Assembly: GCF_000429405.1 (NCBI RefSeq)
Contig: NZ_AUBU01000013.1
Span: 62,001-126,000, forward strand
DNA from: Algoriphagus marincola DSM 16067
GTDB lineage: Bacteria > Bacteroidota > Bacteroidia > Cytophagales > Cyclobacteriaceae
DNA: 64,000 nt
Direction of reading: 5' to 3'
This document shows, piece after piece, positions 8,206 through 17,762 of this stretch. The position numbers and the translations under genes were made by a program. The notes below the pieces were generated by a model. It was not told the origin of the DNA. It ran no database searches and was given only the letters and a program-made list of their open reading frames with translations. The stretch's first letter is position 1, and the number at the start of each line of letters is the position of its first letter.

Positions 8206-11200
8206 ATGAAGAAAATTTTACTGGGTTTTGTTTTTGTATTGCTGGCATCCGTGTCGGTAATGGCGCAAAACAAAACCATCACAGGTAGAGTGACATCACC
8301 AGGCGAACCTGAGGGTTTGATCGGAGTGAATGTCCTAGTGAAGGGTACGACCATTGGTGTCGTAACGGATTTGGATGGAAGGTATACCCTTTTGGCTCCA
8401 GAAAGTGCCACTACATTGGTGTTTAGCTACATCGGCTATCGCAGTGTGGAAGAGCAAATTGGCAATCGTTCTGAGATCAATGTAGTGATGGAAGAAGATT
8501 CCCAGAATCTGGAAGAAGTAATCATTACCGCCTATGGTGGTACCGTGGACAAAGGAAACTTTACCGGTTCTGCTGTAGCATTGAAAGGAGATCAAATCGC
8601 AAACAGACCGATCAACAACGTAGTAAACGCGATTGAAGGTCAGGCTCCTGGTGTAATCACTACTTCTGCTTCCGGTCAGCCAGGTTCTACTCCAGCTGTT
8701 CGTATTCGTGGTATTGGTTCTGTAAACTCTTCTTCTTCTCCACTTTATGTGGTGGATGGGGTTCCATATGATGGAGCACTTTCCAATTTGAACCCAGAAG
8801 ATATCGAGGACATGACCATTTTGAAGGATGCTTCTTCAGCAGCTCTTTACGGTTCTCGTGCCGCTAACGGTGTGATCATGATTACCACTAAGACTGGTAA
8901 GAAAAACAAGCCGACTTTCAATTTGAGATTACAGCAAGGTATCTCAAGCCGTGCACTTCCAGAGTATGATCGCGTAAATGCAGATCAGTACTACCCGCTA
9001 GTGTGGGAATCTCTCAGAAACTCACAGCTTGGAAATGGTGCCAGCGGTGCTGATGCAGCTGCTTTTGCTTCTAACAACCTGATTGACATTCTTGGTTACA
9101 ACATCTACAATGTGCCAAATGATCAAATCGTAGGTCTTGACGGTACTTTGAATCCAAATGCAAGAAACAACTTCCAGGGTCTTAACTGGTTCGACGAGTT
9201 GGAGCGAATGGGTGATCGTAAGGAATACAACATGACTTACTCAGGTGGGTCTGAGAAGACTGATTTCTACACCTCTTTCAACTATTTGAATGAGAAAGGA
9301 TTTATCATCCAGTCTGATATCGAGCGATTCACTGGTCGATTGAATGTAAATACTCAAGCTACTGACTGGTTGAAGACAGGTATCAACCTTTCTGCAACTT
9401 TGAGTGAAGGAAACAATGCAAGAGATGGTGGTAGCAATAGCTTTGTGAACCCATTCTTTACTGCAAGATCCATGGGTCCAATCTATCCGGTATTTGCTCA
9501 GAATATGCAAACTGGTGGTTTCATCCTTGACGAATTTGGAAATAGAATCTATGACCTAGGTGACTTAGAAGAGCTTGGTTTGCCTCGTAGAGGTGCTGGT
9601 GCTTATCCAGGTCGTCACGTAGTTCAGGAGACATTGCTAAACGTAGATAGATTTGATCGTGATGTGATCTCTTCTCGTGCTTACGTTGAGGCTAAGTTTT
9701 TGAAGAACTTCACTTTCAGAACCAATATTGCTACTGATATCACTTCACTTCTTGACATCGGATACGACAACACGATTGTGGGTGATGGTGCTCCAGCAGG
9801 ACGTACTCGTAGAGAGAATGTGCGAATCAACTCTTTGACTTTCAACCAGCTATTGACTTACACCAATACGTTCAAAGAGAAGCACTTCGTAGAGGTTTTG
9901 GCAGGTCATGAGAACTATGATTATCAAGTAAATCGTCAATTTATTTCCAAGCAAGATCAAATCTTGGCTGGTAATATTGAGCCAGACAACTTTGTAACGA
10001 TCAACTCTGCTACAGGACGTCTAGACCGTGACAGAATTGAGTCTTACCTTTCTCGCTTGAACTATGTGTATGACGACAAATACTCTTTCTCTGCATCTTG
10101 GAGAACGGATGGTTCTTCTCGATTCTTCGAGGACGTTAGATGGGGAACATTCTTCTCAGTTGGTGCTGCTTGGTCTATCGATCAGGAAGACTTCTTTAAC
10201 TCAAATTACTTCCAGTTATTGAAGTTTAGAGCTTCTTACGGTGAAGTAGGTAACAACGCAGTGGGTGGTTTCTATCCTTGGCAGGCACTATATGATCTTG
10301 GATTCAACAATGCTAACGAGCCAGGTATCTTGCAAGCTTCACTTTCTGCACTTGACTTGCAGTGGGAATCAAACAATACCCTTGACTTCGGTTTGGACTT
10401 TGCTTTTGCAAACAGATTCTCAGGTACCATTGAATACTTCAACAGAGAGTCTAGTAACCTTCTTTTCGAAGTCCCACTTTCTTTGACTACAGGTTTGAAT
10501 AGCCGATTCCAAAACATCGGTACTATGTCTAACAGAGGTATTGAATTCAATATCGGTGGTGACTTGGTTCGTTCCGGTGATTTCCGTTGGAATGCAAACG
10601 TAAACGTATCTACCTTCGAGAATGAGTTCAAAGAGCTTCCATTCGATGAGCAAATCGTAGGTACTAAGAAATATGTAGTAGGTCGTTCCATCTACGACTT
10701 CTGGTTGAGAGACTGGTATGGAGTAGATGCTGAGACCGGTGAAGGTCTTTACAGAGCAGAAGAGTATGCAGAAGATGATCCTCGTGATCGTATTGTGAAT
10801 GGTGATACACTTACTACCAATTTCCAGAATGCACGTTTCCACTTCGCTGGTAATGCAATCCCTGACTTCTTTGGTGGTTTGACCAACACTTTCACGTACA
10901 AAGGATTCTCCTTGAATATCTTGATGAGCTTTGCAGTGGGTGGTGATATCTACGATGGTATCTACGCTGGCTTGATGTCTGCCGATCCTGATGGTGGCGC
11001 ACTTCACGTGGATATTCTAAACAGATGGCAGCAGCCAGGAGATGTAACCGACGTTCCTAAAATGGACGTAACGGGTGCAGCTCAAACCAACGTGGCATCT
11101 GACAGATGGTTAACGGATGCTTCTTATCTGAACCTTCGATCTGTCAACTTGTCCTACACTTTCCCGCGTACCCTGTTGGAGCGTTGGAAAATGAGAGGAG

Positions 11201-11343
11201 CTACAGTTTATGTAGCAGGTGAAAACTTGGGATGGCTTTCTGGACGTTCCGGTATGTATGTATCCGGTACATTCAGCGGTACGACTTCCAATACCTTTAC
11301 CCCAGCTAGAACATTCACGCTTGGTGTTAACTTACAACTGTAA
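8206..11343 (+). CDS. SusC/RagA family TonB-linked outer-membrane transporter
   Basis: This 1045-residue outer-membrane protein has a signal peptide (about 1-21, ending AQ), then a carboxypeptidase-regulatory-like domain (about 23-100). A plug domain follows (about 110-235) with VRIRGIGS, PLYVVDGVPYDG and ILKDASSAALYGSRAANGVI, and then a long beta-barrel ending in an alternating hydrophobic strand. It pairs with the SusD protein 12 bp downstream to take up oligosaccharides or peptides using TonB energy. No glycoside hydrolase, sigma/anti-sigma pair or hybrid two-component gene is adjacent, so the substrate is open. Gly, Arg and Ala codons are strongly biased to GGT, CGT and GCT compared with flanking genes, suggesting high expression. 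Confidence 0.96.
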   Translation: MKKILLGFVFVLLASVSVMAQNKTITGRVTSPGEPEGLIGVNVLVKGTTIGVVTDLDGRYTLLAPESATTLVFSYIGYRSVEEQIGNRSEINVVMEEDSQNLEEVIITAYGGTVDKGNFTGSAVALKGDQIANRPINNVVNAIEGQAPGVITTSASGQPGSTPAVRIRGIGSVNSSSSPLYVVDGVPYDGALSNLNPEDIEDMTILKDASSAALYGSRAANGVIMITTKTGKKNKPTFNLRLQQGISSRALPEYDRVNADQYYPLVWESLRNSQLGNGASGADAAAFASNNLIDILGYNIYNVPNDQIVGLDGTLNPNARNNFQGLNWFDELERMGDRKEYNMTYSGGSEKTDFYTSFNYLNEKGFIIQSDIERFTGRLNVNTQATDWLKTGINLSATLSEGNNARDGGSNSFVNPFFTARSMGPIYPVFAQNMQTGGFILDEFGNRIYDLGDLEELGLPRRGAGAYPGRHVVQETLLNVDRFDRDVISSRAYVEAKFLKNFTFRTNIATDITSLLDIGYDNTIVGDGAPAGRTRRENVRINSLTFNQLLTYTNTFKEKHFVEVLAGHENYDYQVNRQFISKQDQILAGNIEPDNFVTINSATGRLDRDRIESYLSRLNYVYDDKYSFSASWRTDGSSRFFEDVRWGTFFSVGAAWSIDQEDFFNSNYFQLLKFRASYGEVGNNAVGGFYPWQALYDLGFNNANEPGILQASLSALDLQWESNNTLDFGLDFAFANRFSGTIEYFNRESSNLLFEVPLSLTTGLNSRFQNIGTMSNRGIEFNIGGDLVRSGDFRWNANVNVSTFENEFKELPFDEQIVGTKKYVVGRSIYDFWLRDWYGVDAETGEGLYRAEEYAEDDPRDRIVNGDTLTTNFQNARFHFAGNAIPDFFGGLTNTFTYKGFSLNILMSFAVGGDIYDGIYAGLMSADPDGGALHVDILNRWQQPGDVTDVPKMDVTGAAQTNVASDRWLTDASYLNLRSVNLSYTFPRTLLERWKMRGATVYVAGENLGWLSGRSGMYVSGTFSGTTSNTFTPARTFTLGVNLQL

Positions 11344-11355
11344 TTTACCAAAACA

Positions 11356-12846
11356 ATGAAGAAATTATTAAGTAAAATATTCTTACTCGGAGCAATCCTA
11401 AGTTTTGGTTGCGCTGAGGACTACTTGGACACCCTCCCTACGGATGCGGTATCCGAAAATGCTGTCTTTACGACTACAAAAAATGCTTTTACAGCTCTAA
11501 ACGGTATCCATAGATCCATGTTTATCCGCTATGATTCTCAGGGTCAGCCTGGTGAAGGTGGTGTGATGATCATGAGAGAAGCGCTTGCTGAGGATTATGT
11601 ATTGACTGGAATTGCAAATGGTTGGTTTATCTCTATGTCTAGATGGCTAAACCATATCAATGAAAACAGTGGTGATGTTCGTTTTGTCTGGAGATTCTAC
11701 TACAAAATCATTGGTAATGCGAATATGATCATCGCTAATATTGATGATGCTGAAGGTCCTCAGGCTGAAAAAGATGAGATCAAAGGTCAAGCTTTGGCCT
11801 ACAGAGCTTGGGCTCACTTCAACTTGGTTCAGCTTTTTGCTGAGCGCTATCAAGCAGGTGGTGGTAATAGCCAACTAGGTGTTCCAATCGTATTGGAGCC
11901 AATCACCGAAGGTGGTGCTCGTAATACAGTAGAGGAAGTTTATACTCAAATCAATGCTGACATCGATGCTGCTATCGCTCTTTTGGATGAAGGTAGAAAC
12001 GCAAAGTCTCACATCAACATCAACGTGGCTCGTGGTATCAAGGCTCGTATTGCTTTGACGCAAGGTAACTATGCAATAGCTGCTCAATTGGCTAGCCAAG
12101 CTCGCGAGGGCTATGACTTGATGTCTGAAACTCAGCTTTACGAAGGATTCAACAATGTTGATAATCCGGAGTGGATTTGGGGAAGCCGTCAGATTGACGA
12201 TCAGCAGACATTCTTCGCTTCTTACTTCGCTTACGTTTCTTTGAACTTCAGTTCGACGAATATCCGTGGTAATCCGAAGGCGATCAATAGTAAGCTTTAT
12301 GCTGAAATCTCTGATACAGACTACAGAAAAGGCCTCTGGGATCCGAATGCCTCTGATCCTGCCTTGAGAGATCCATTCATCGATGAGGTTACTTTGAGCT
12401 CCTTTGCAAAGCGTGACTACATGAACCGTAAGTTTATCGCTCAAGCAAATGCAAGCTCTGTAGGTGATGTGCCTTACATGAGAGCTTCCGAAATGTTCTT
12501 GATCGAAGCGGAAGCTTTGGCAAGAGCTGGAAATGACAGCCAAGCTGCTCAGGTTTTGTTCAACTTTGCTTCTCAGCGTGATCCTGAGTATACCTTGACT
12601 ACCAACACTGGTGCAGCTTTGATCGAAGAGATCATGATACAGCGTCGTATCGAGCTATGGGGTGAAGGCTTCAGATTCTACGACTTGAAGCGTCTGAACC
12701 TTCCATTGGATCGTACTGGTGCAAACCACGTAGAGACTGTGATCAACTCTAAGTTTGAAGAGCCTGCTGGTACTTCAAACTGGCAGTTCAAGATTCCTAT
12801 CTCTGAATTGAATGCAAACGAAAACATGGTTCAGAATCCTTCTTAA
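11356..12846 (+). CDS. SusD/RagB family surface lipoprotein, SusC partner
   Basis: The 496-residue lipoprotein has a lipobox Cys near residue 19 (LSFGC), followed by the EDYLDTLPTDAVSENAVFTT start typical of SusD. The body is TPR-rich alpha-helical (YRAWAHFNLVQLFAERY) and the C-terminus contains the RRIELWGEGFRFYDLKR block. It acts as the lid of the SusC channel and binds substrate on the cell surface. It lies 12 bp after susC in an evident operon, shares that gene's high-expression codon bias, and is followed by a strong terminator. Confidence 0.95.
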   Translation: MKKLLSKIFLLGAILSFGCAEDYLDTLPTDAVSENAVFTTTKNAFTALNGIHRSMFIRYDSQGQPGEGGVMIMREALAEDYVLTGIANGWFISMSRWLNHINENSGDVRFVWRFYYKIIGNANMIIANIDDAEGPQAEKDEIKGQALAYRAWAHFNLVQLFAERYQAGGGNSQLGVPIVLEPITEGGARNTVEEVYTQINADIDAAIALLDEGRNAKSHININVARGIKARIALTQGNYAIAAQLASQAREGYDLMSETQLYEGFNNVDNPEWIWGSRQIDDQQTFFASYFAYVSLNFSSTNIRGNPKAINSKLYAEISDTDYRKGLWDPNASDPALRDPFIDEVTLSSFAKRDYMNRKFIAQANASSVGDVPYMRASEMFLIEAEALARAGNDSQAAQVLFNFASQRDPEYTLTTNTGAALIEEIMIQRRIELWGEGFRFYDLKRLNLPLDRTGANHVETVINSKFEEPAGTSNWQFKIPISELNANENMVQNPS

Positions 12847-12870
12847 GGATTTCTAAATCTATAAAAGTAA

Positions 12871-12898
12871 AAGTCCGGGCTTAGGCTCGGACTTTTTT
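12871..12898 (+). terminator. Rho-independent terminator of the susC-susD operon
   Basis: Inverted repeat AAGTCCGGGC/GCTCGGACTT with a TTAG loop and a following T run, 24 bp after the susD stop. Confidence 0.85.
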
Positions 12899-13094
12899 GT
12901 TTTCAGAATATCTACTGCCATAATATTGATTGATCTATAACCTTTTTTAGGTCAGTAATCAAAGAGCACCGTTACAAGAACCTTAGAGGTTCAGAATCAA
13001 GGAGCTTCGATCTTCATTCTTCCGACTTCCTTCTGGGAAGTATAGAAATTAGGCTACAGGAATCATTCAGCATATTCAGAATCACTTTTTCAAG

Positions 13095-13592
13095 CTATTT
13101 CAATTCCAATTCATCCGTTTCCTGTCCTTTTCCCAACAGCAAACTTCTAGGGCTTCGGCTATTTCCCTTATAAACATGCACGATGTTTTGCTGTGTGGAG
13201 AAGTCTTCAATTAGCACTGAGTTTTTTACCCGAATGCTATTCTCCAGTTTGACCGGGTCAGATTCGATATAAAACCATGCAGCATCTTCTTCTACCTCAA
13301 AGCCAAGAAGAACCCAATTGACCTCCTTTTCAGCGATCCAGATTTGAAAATTCTCCTTCAAATAGGCTTCTACTTGCTTTTGAAGAAGTTCAGCGTTTTC
13401 AGGATTCAGAAAGTCTATGGATTGCTCATGAAAACTGCTTAAACCTACTTCCAAATCATCCCAAAAAATTTTGGAGGCAATCTCCAATCGTTGGGAATTC
13501 GGGTTTTGACGGATTTCTGTCAAGGAAATGTAAAATGGGTGGGATAAAACCATCCATCCCAGGGAAATCATGGAGATGTAAAACTGTTGCAT
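13095..13592 (-). CDS. DUF6702 family protein (hypothetical, exported)
   Basis: The 165-residue protein has a hydrophobic N-terminus (about 1-18) followed by HPFYISLTEI, a motif I associate with DUF6702 proteins of Bacteroidota. The remainder is a predicted beta-rich domain with no catalytic motif. It is divergent from the HupE/UreJ gene, with 82 bp between starts. DUF6702, HupE/UreJ-2 and an M1 peptidase recur together in this phylum (from memory), which suggests a shared envelope function, but none has been shown. The tail (GQETDELELK) is charged and probably flexible. Confidence 0.75.
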   Translation of the reverse strand: MQQFYISMISLGWMVLSHPFYISLTEIRQNPNSQRLEIASKIFWDDLEVGLSSFHEQSIDFLNPENAELLQKQVEAYLKENFQIWIAEKEVNWVLLGFEVEEDAAWFYIESDPVKLENSIRVKNSVLIEDFSTQQNIVHVYKGNSRSPRSLLLGKGQETDELELK

Positions 13593-13674
13593 TTGAAAGA
13601 ATTTGGGGACTATATTATGGGAATAAACCTGTATTATTGCCGCAATTTACTTCAATTGGAAGATTTATTCCCTT

Positions 13675-14256
13675 ATGGATTCATTCGAACTCTATTTCCG
13701 CATCGGACTTCAGCATATACTCGATATTCAAGGGTATGATCATATCCTATTCGTATTGGCTCTATGCGCAGTGTATATTCCACGGGATTGGCGCAAGATC
13801 GTGATATTGGTTACAGCCTTTACTATTGGTCACTCACTAACTTTAGCCTTGGCGACATTCAAAATTGTGCAGGTAAGATCCGACGTGATCGAATTTCTTA
13901 TACCGGTCACCATAGCGATTACTGCTTTTTTGACTATTCTGAAGCCAAGACCTTCTTCGGGTAAAAATATTCAGTTAAATTATTTCCTCGCTTTGGTTTT
14001 TGGATTGATTCATGGTTTGGGTTTCTCCAATTATCTTCGAGAATTGCTCGGAAAAGAAGCGATGATTTGGAAGCCACTTTTGGCTTTCAATGTGGGATTG
14101 GAAGTGGGTCAGTTGGTTATTGTGGGAATATTCTTGACAGTGACTGGAATTCTAGTAGGAATCGCTGGAGTCAATCGTAGAGATTGGACTTTGGTCATTG
14201 CTTCCTGTGTCTTTGGGATTGCCCTTTCATTAATGTTAGAAACGAAATTTTGGTAA
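13675..14256 (+). CDS. HupE/UreJ family membrane protein
   Basis: This 193-residue protein has about six membrane helices. The N-terminal GYDHILFVLALCA and TAFTIGHSLTLAL segments carry the conserved His-Asp-His and His residues of the HupE/UreJ_2 family. Classical members import nickel or cobalt for hydrogenase and urease, but no such enzyme is near, and the Bacteroidota branch is of unknown substrate. It is followed after 13 bp by an M1 aminopeptidase on the same strand, probably in one transcript. Confidence 0.88.
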   Translation: MDSFELYFRIGLQHILDIQGYDHILFVLALCAVYIPRDWRKIVILVTAFTIGHSLTLALATFKIVQVRSDVIEFLIPVTIAITAFLTILKPRPSSGKNIQLNYFLALVFGLIHGLGFSNYLRELLGKEAMIWKPLLAFNVGLEVGQLVIVGIFLTVTGILVGIAGVNRRDWTLVIASCVFGIALSLMLETKFW

Positions 14257-14269
14257 AATATATAGTATC

Positions 14270-16612
14270 ATGATTAGAAAATTAGGACTTGCATTAGCAG
14301 TTTTTGCGCTGGTATCGACCGAATCTTGGTCACAGGCGCGTCGATCTGAGCAAAATCATGCCGAGCGATTTGAGCAGCTCGGAACCATGCTTCGCTCTCC
14401 CAATGTCTATCGCACTGCCTCCGGTGCTCCCGGTCATATGTATTGGCAGCAGCAGGCAAACTATGTGATCGATGTCGAACTGAATGATGACAATCAATCC
14501 ATCTCAGGAAGGGAAACTGTCACCTATATCAATAACTCGCCTGATGTCTTGACTTACCTCTGGGTACAGTTGGAAGAAAATCAGCGAGGTCCGGAATCGG
14601 ACGCCCCTAAGGTGGCCGAAAGCTCTATCAATTCCCGTATGACCATGCGTACGCTAGAAGGTATTCTTTGGGAAAATGAGGAGTTTGGCTACAAGGTTTT
14701 GAATGTCAAAGACTCCGAAGGGAATGCCCTTCCGGTTGCTGTCAATAAAACCATGATGCGAATTGACCTTCCTGAGCCTTTGAAATCAGGGGAAAGCTTC
14801 AGCTTTTCCGTAGACTGGTCTTTCAATATCACCGACCGTATGTCTTACATTTCCGGTCGTCCAGGCTATGAGTTTTTTCCAGAGGATGGAAATTACCTCT
14901 ATACCATGGCAGAATGGTTCCCAAGAATGGCTGTTTACTCTGATTTCGAAGGTTGGCAAAACAAGCAATTCTTCGGAAGAGGAGAATTTGCCCTGGTTTT
15001 TGGAGACTATGAAGTTCGAATCACCGTACCAGCAGACCACATGGTAGGTGCTACGGGAGTTCTTCAAAATCCAGAAGAAGTGCTTTCTGCTACCGAATTG
15101 GAGCGCTGGAACAAGGCCAAGCAGACCTATGACAATCCTGTCATCATTCGTACGCAGGCAGAAGCTGAAAAGCTGGAAAAAGGAAAATCAAAAGACAAGA
15201 AAACCTGGATTTTCAAGGCTGAAAATGTTCGGGACTTTGCCTGGACTTCTTCCCGTAAATTTATCTGGGATGCCATGGCCGTAAAACAAGGCGGGAAAGA
15301 TGTAATGGCCATGTCTTACTACGCCAAAGAAGGCAATCCACTTTGGGAGCAATATTCCACTAGAGTAGTCGCTCACACCATCAAATCCTATTCAGACAAG
15401 ACCTTTGACTATCCTTATCCGACGGCGATCTCTGTGGAAGGTAGCAATGGCATGGAGTATCCGATGATTTGCTTCAATTATGGTCGTCCTGATAAAGACG
15501 GTACTTACTCTGAAGCTGTCAAATACGGAATGATATCGGTAATTATCCATGAGGTGGGTCACAACTTCTTCCCGATGATCGTCAACTCGGATGAGCGTCA
15601 GTGGACCTGGATGGATGAAGGCTTGAATACTTTCATGCAGTTTATGGCCGAGCAGGAATGGGATAGAAATTATCCTTCCCGTCGCGGTCCGGCCCATAAG
15701 ATTGTACCTTACATGAGAAGCGAAAAGCAATACTTGGAGCCTATCATGACCAATTCTGAAAACATCATTCAATTTGGTCCGAATGCCTATGCCAAGCCGG
15801 CAACTGCCTTGAATATCCTGCGTGAGACGGTGATGGGCAGAGAGCTGTTTGATTTTGCTTTTAAGGAGTATGCGAGAAGATGGATGTTTAAGCATCCAAC
15901 ACCAGAAGATTTGTTTAGAACCCTAGAAGATGCTTCTGCAGTAGATTTGGATTGGTTCTGGAGAGGTTGGTTTTACGGGACAGAGCCTGTGGATATCGCG
16001 ATTCAGGATGTGAAATGGTTTAAGCTGGACAACCGCACTCCGGCTGAGAAAAAGGCTGCTGAAAAGGCTGAATTCGAGCGTGAAGAAACTTACATCAGCA
16101 AGGAATTTAATAAAGCGGACGTTCCACAGACCGTTTTGGAAGCGGATCCGGCTACTCGCGATTTCTACAACAGCTATGATCGATTTGCCATTACTCCTGA
16201 AGATGAGGAGGAATACAATCGATTCATGGCGAGCCTTTCACCAAAGGAGAAAGAATTGATGAACTCGGATCTAAATTTCTACGAGCTCACCTTTGAGAAT
16301 GTAGGTGGCTTGGTGATGCCTTTAATTATCGAATTCCAATATGCTGATGGTACTTCGGAAATCGAGCGGATTCCAGCTGAAATCTGGAAACTGAATGAAA
16401 CTGAAGTGACTAAAGTATTTGCAAAGGAAAAAGAAGTGGTTCAATTTGTGCTAGACCCGATGCGCGAAACTGCCGATATCGATGAGTCGAGCAACTACTG
16501 GCCGAGACAGTATCAGCCTAGCCGCTTTGAGCTTTTCAAGGGACGTGGTGGAGCAAGAGGTGCTTCTACCGGAGACAATCCTATGAAAAGAGCTCAGAGT
16601 AAAAGGAAGTAA
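14270..16612 (+). CDS. M1 family zinc metallopeptidase (exported aminopeptidase-like)
   Basis: The 780-residue protein has a signal peptide (about 1-22) and a gluzincin domain with the zinc motif His427-Glu-Val-Gly-His431, followed 18 residues later by the third ligand Glu450 (WMDEGLNTF). The N-terminal part is a beta-sandwich as in aminopeptidase N, but the GxMEN exopeptidase motif is altered to GSNGMEYP. The C-terminal about 150 residues are basic and low-complexity (RGGARGAS...KRAQSKRK). It is predicted to cleave peptides in the periplasm or outside the cell. It is the second gene of the HupE/UreJ transcript and is closed by a terminator at 16682-16732. Confidence 0.92.
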   Translation: MIRKLGLALAVFALVSTESWSQARRSEQNHAERFEQLGTMLRSPNVYRTASGAPGHMYWQQQANYVIDVELNDDNQSISGRETVTYINNSPDVLTYLWVQLEENQRGPESDAPKVAESSINSRMTMRTLEGILWENEEFGYKVLNVKDSEGNALPVAVNKTMMRIDLPEPLKSGESFSFSVDWSFNITDRMSYISGRPGYEFFPEDGNYLYTMAEWFPRMAVYSDFEGWQNKQFFGRGEFALVFGDYEVRITVPADHMVGATGVLQNPEEVLSATELERWNKAKQTYDNPVIIRTQAEAEKLEKGKSKDKKTWIFKAENVRDFAWTSSRKFIWDAMAVKQGGKDVMAMSYYAKEGNPLWEQYSTRVVAHTIKSYSDKTFDYPYPTAISVEGSNGMEYPMICFNYGRPDKDGTYSEAVKYGMISVIIHEVGHNFFPMIVNSDERQWTWMDEGLNTFMQFMAEQEWDRNYPSRRGPAHKIVPYMRSEKQYLEPIMTNSENIIQFGPNAYAKPATALNILRETVMGRELFDFAFKEYARRWMFKHPTPEDLFRTLEDASAVDLDWFWRGWFYGTEPVDIAIQDVKWFKLDNRTPAEKKAAEKAEFEREETYISKEFNKADVPQTVLEADPATRDFYNSYDRFAITPEDEEEYNRFMASLSPKEKELMNSDLNFYELTFENVGGLVMPLIIEFQYADGTSEIERIPAEIWKLNETEVTKVFAKEKEVVQFVLDPMRETADIDESSNYWPRQYQPSRFELFKGRGGARGASTGDNPMKRAQSKRK

Positions 16613-16681
16613 GTTTAAGTTGTGAGTGGGATCCGCCTAAGGAGGACAGGCTACTTACAAAGTCAACAAATAAACGAAGAA

Positions 16682-16732
16682 CCCTCCAAGAGTCTCGATA
16701 TCTGTCGGGATTCTTGGAGGTTTTTTATTTTT
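16682..16732 (+). terminator. Rho-independent terminator after the M1 peptidase gene
   Basis: A long imperfect inverted repeat with CCTCCAAGA and TCTTGGAGG as outer arms and CGATATCTGTCG as centre, followed by a T-rich run. It lies about 70 bp past the stop. Confidence 0.8.
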
Positions 16733-16760
16733 TATTCGCCATTTCCTTGCTATCTCGCTG

Positions 16761-16887
16761 TCCTGCATCTTCAGACGCTGGACATATTGCTCGGTATTCC
16801 TCTGACATAGTGAAAAATGGAACGGAAACCCTATGTGCACTATGTTTCTATGTGGTTTTAAAAAAGAGGAACCACATAGCCACATAG
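16761..16887. repeat. Left copy of a ~127-bp dispersed direct repeat flanking the toxin/immunity cassette
   Basis: This copy matches 18556-18683 over its whole length with scattered differences. Shared blocks include CAGACGCTGGACAT, CATAGTGAAAAATGGA, and a hairpin with perfect 10-bp arms CTATGTGGTT and AACCACATAG around an A-rich loop. The 3' half is also the start of the 146-bp tandem repeat. No transposase or integrase is present. Confidence 0.85.
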
Positions 16888-17186
16888 CTATTTAATTTTG
16901 AGATGGATACTTTGATTAGGAAGCCTCTCTAGGTTCATTTTTGAAGGTTTTAACTCTTTATTCCAAGTAGGAAACCCTATGTGCACTATGTTTCTATGTG
17001 GTTTTAAAAAAGAGGAACCACATAGCCACATAGCTGTTGAATTTTGAGATGGATACATTGATTAGGAAGCCTCTCTAGGTTCAGTTTTGAAGGTTTTAAT
17101 TCTTTATTCCAAGTAGGAAACCCTATGTGCACTATGTTTCTATGTGGTTTTAAAAAAGAGGAACCACATAGCCACATAGCTGTTGA
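16824..17186. repeat. Tandem repeat, 146-bp period, 2.5 units, each with a CTATGTGGTT hairpin
   Basis: Units begin at 16824, 16970 and 17116 (offset 146 both times) and start GGAAACCCTATGTGCACTAT. Units one and two are nearly identical; unit three stops after 71 bases at 17186, where toxin coding sequence begins. Each unit contains the 10-bp-arm hairpin. The 146-bp spacing and long identical units rule out a CRISPR. Confidence 0.9.
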
Positions 17187-17762
17187 GTCCTAGGTGAACC
17201 TGCGGATTTAATTAATGGTCTCCTGTATGCTATTGAGGGGGATGGAGTCAATGCTACCTTAAGTGTTGTTTCTGCCTTGCCTTTTTACGGATATATTACT
17301 TCGGGACCTAAAATCGGATTTAAAGTAATTCAGTCTGCTACAGACCTTCAAAGTAGAAAAGTATTAAGGTGGATTGTTGATCATGAAGGTTTTATAACTT
17401 TTGGAGATCAGAGCCAATTAAGACTTGTTATCGGGTTGACTGATACGAATATGCGTGCGCATCATATAATTCCATGGCAAAAAAATATTCAAGAACATCC
17501 AGTTGTTCAAAAAGCAGCAAGGTCAAAAAATTCTTTTCATATGAATGAAAGTTTAAATGGAATGCCAGTTCAAAAGAATAGGAACATATATCACAAAGAT
17601 TATAATAATCTAATATTAAATAAACTAGATCAAATCTATAACCCAAGAAACCGAGATAGAAGTAATGAATTTTTCTATGATGAGTTAATGAATTTGATCA
17701 ACAATGCAGAAAATGCAATTAATAAATCACCAAATTTGCCAATAAATGATATAAAATTTTGA
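17187..17762 (+). pseudogene. Orphan polymorphic-toxin C-terminus: pre-toxin segment plus AHH nuclease domain
   Basis: The frame opens at 17187 directly after an in-frame TGA that is the last codon of the tandem repeat. Its first residues (LGEPADLINGLLYAIEGDG, then a VSALPFYGY-like stretch) match the pre-toxin linker of Rhs/CDI-type proteins. The C-terminal about 105 residues carry MRAHHIIPW, then FHMNESLNG and later HKDYNN, the pattern of AHH family HNH-type nucleases. No ATG or GTG precedes the domain; the first possible starts are TTG 17277 and an ATG at 17451 directly before the AHH motif. It is therefore a toxin tip without its secretion and delivery parts. The stop overlaps the ATG of the next gene. 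AT-rich composition differs from neighbouring core genes, consistent with transfer. Confidence 0.75.

Noticed and set aside
10272-11007. Long antisense open frames inside susC (also 11875-12543 inside susD)
   Set aside because: They lie within strongly biased coding sequence, have cysteine- and serine-rich composition without domains, and are expected shadows of the GGT/GCT/TCT-rich codons.
13535-13804. Open frame overlapping the DUF6702 start and the HupE/UreJ start
   Set aside because: It overlaps two convincing genes on both strands and has no domain.
16622-16810. Small open frames on both strands between the M1 gene and the tandem repeat
   Set aside because: They run across the terminator and into repeat sequence and show no protein similarity.
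16824-17186. Evenly spaced repeats that might be a CRISPR array
   Set aside because: The 146-bp units are identical over their full length with no variable spacers and no cas genes are near.
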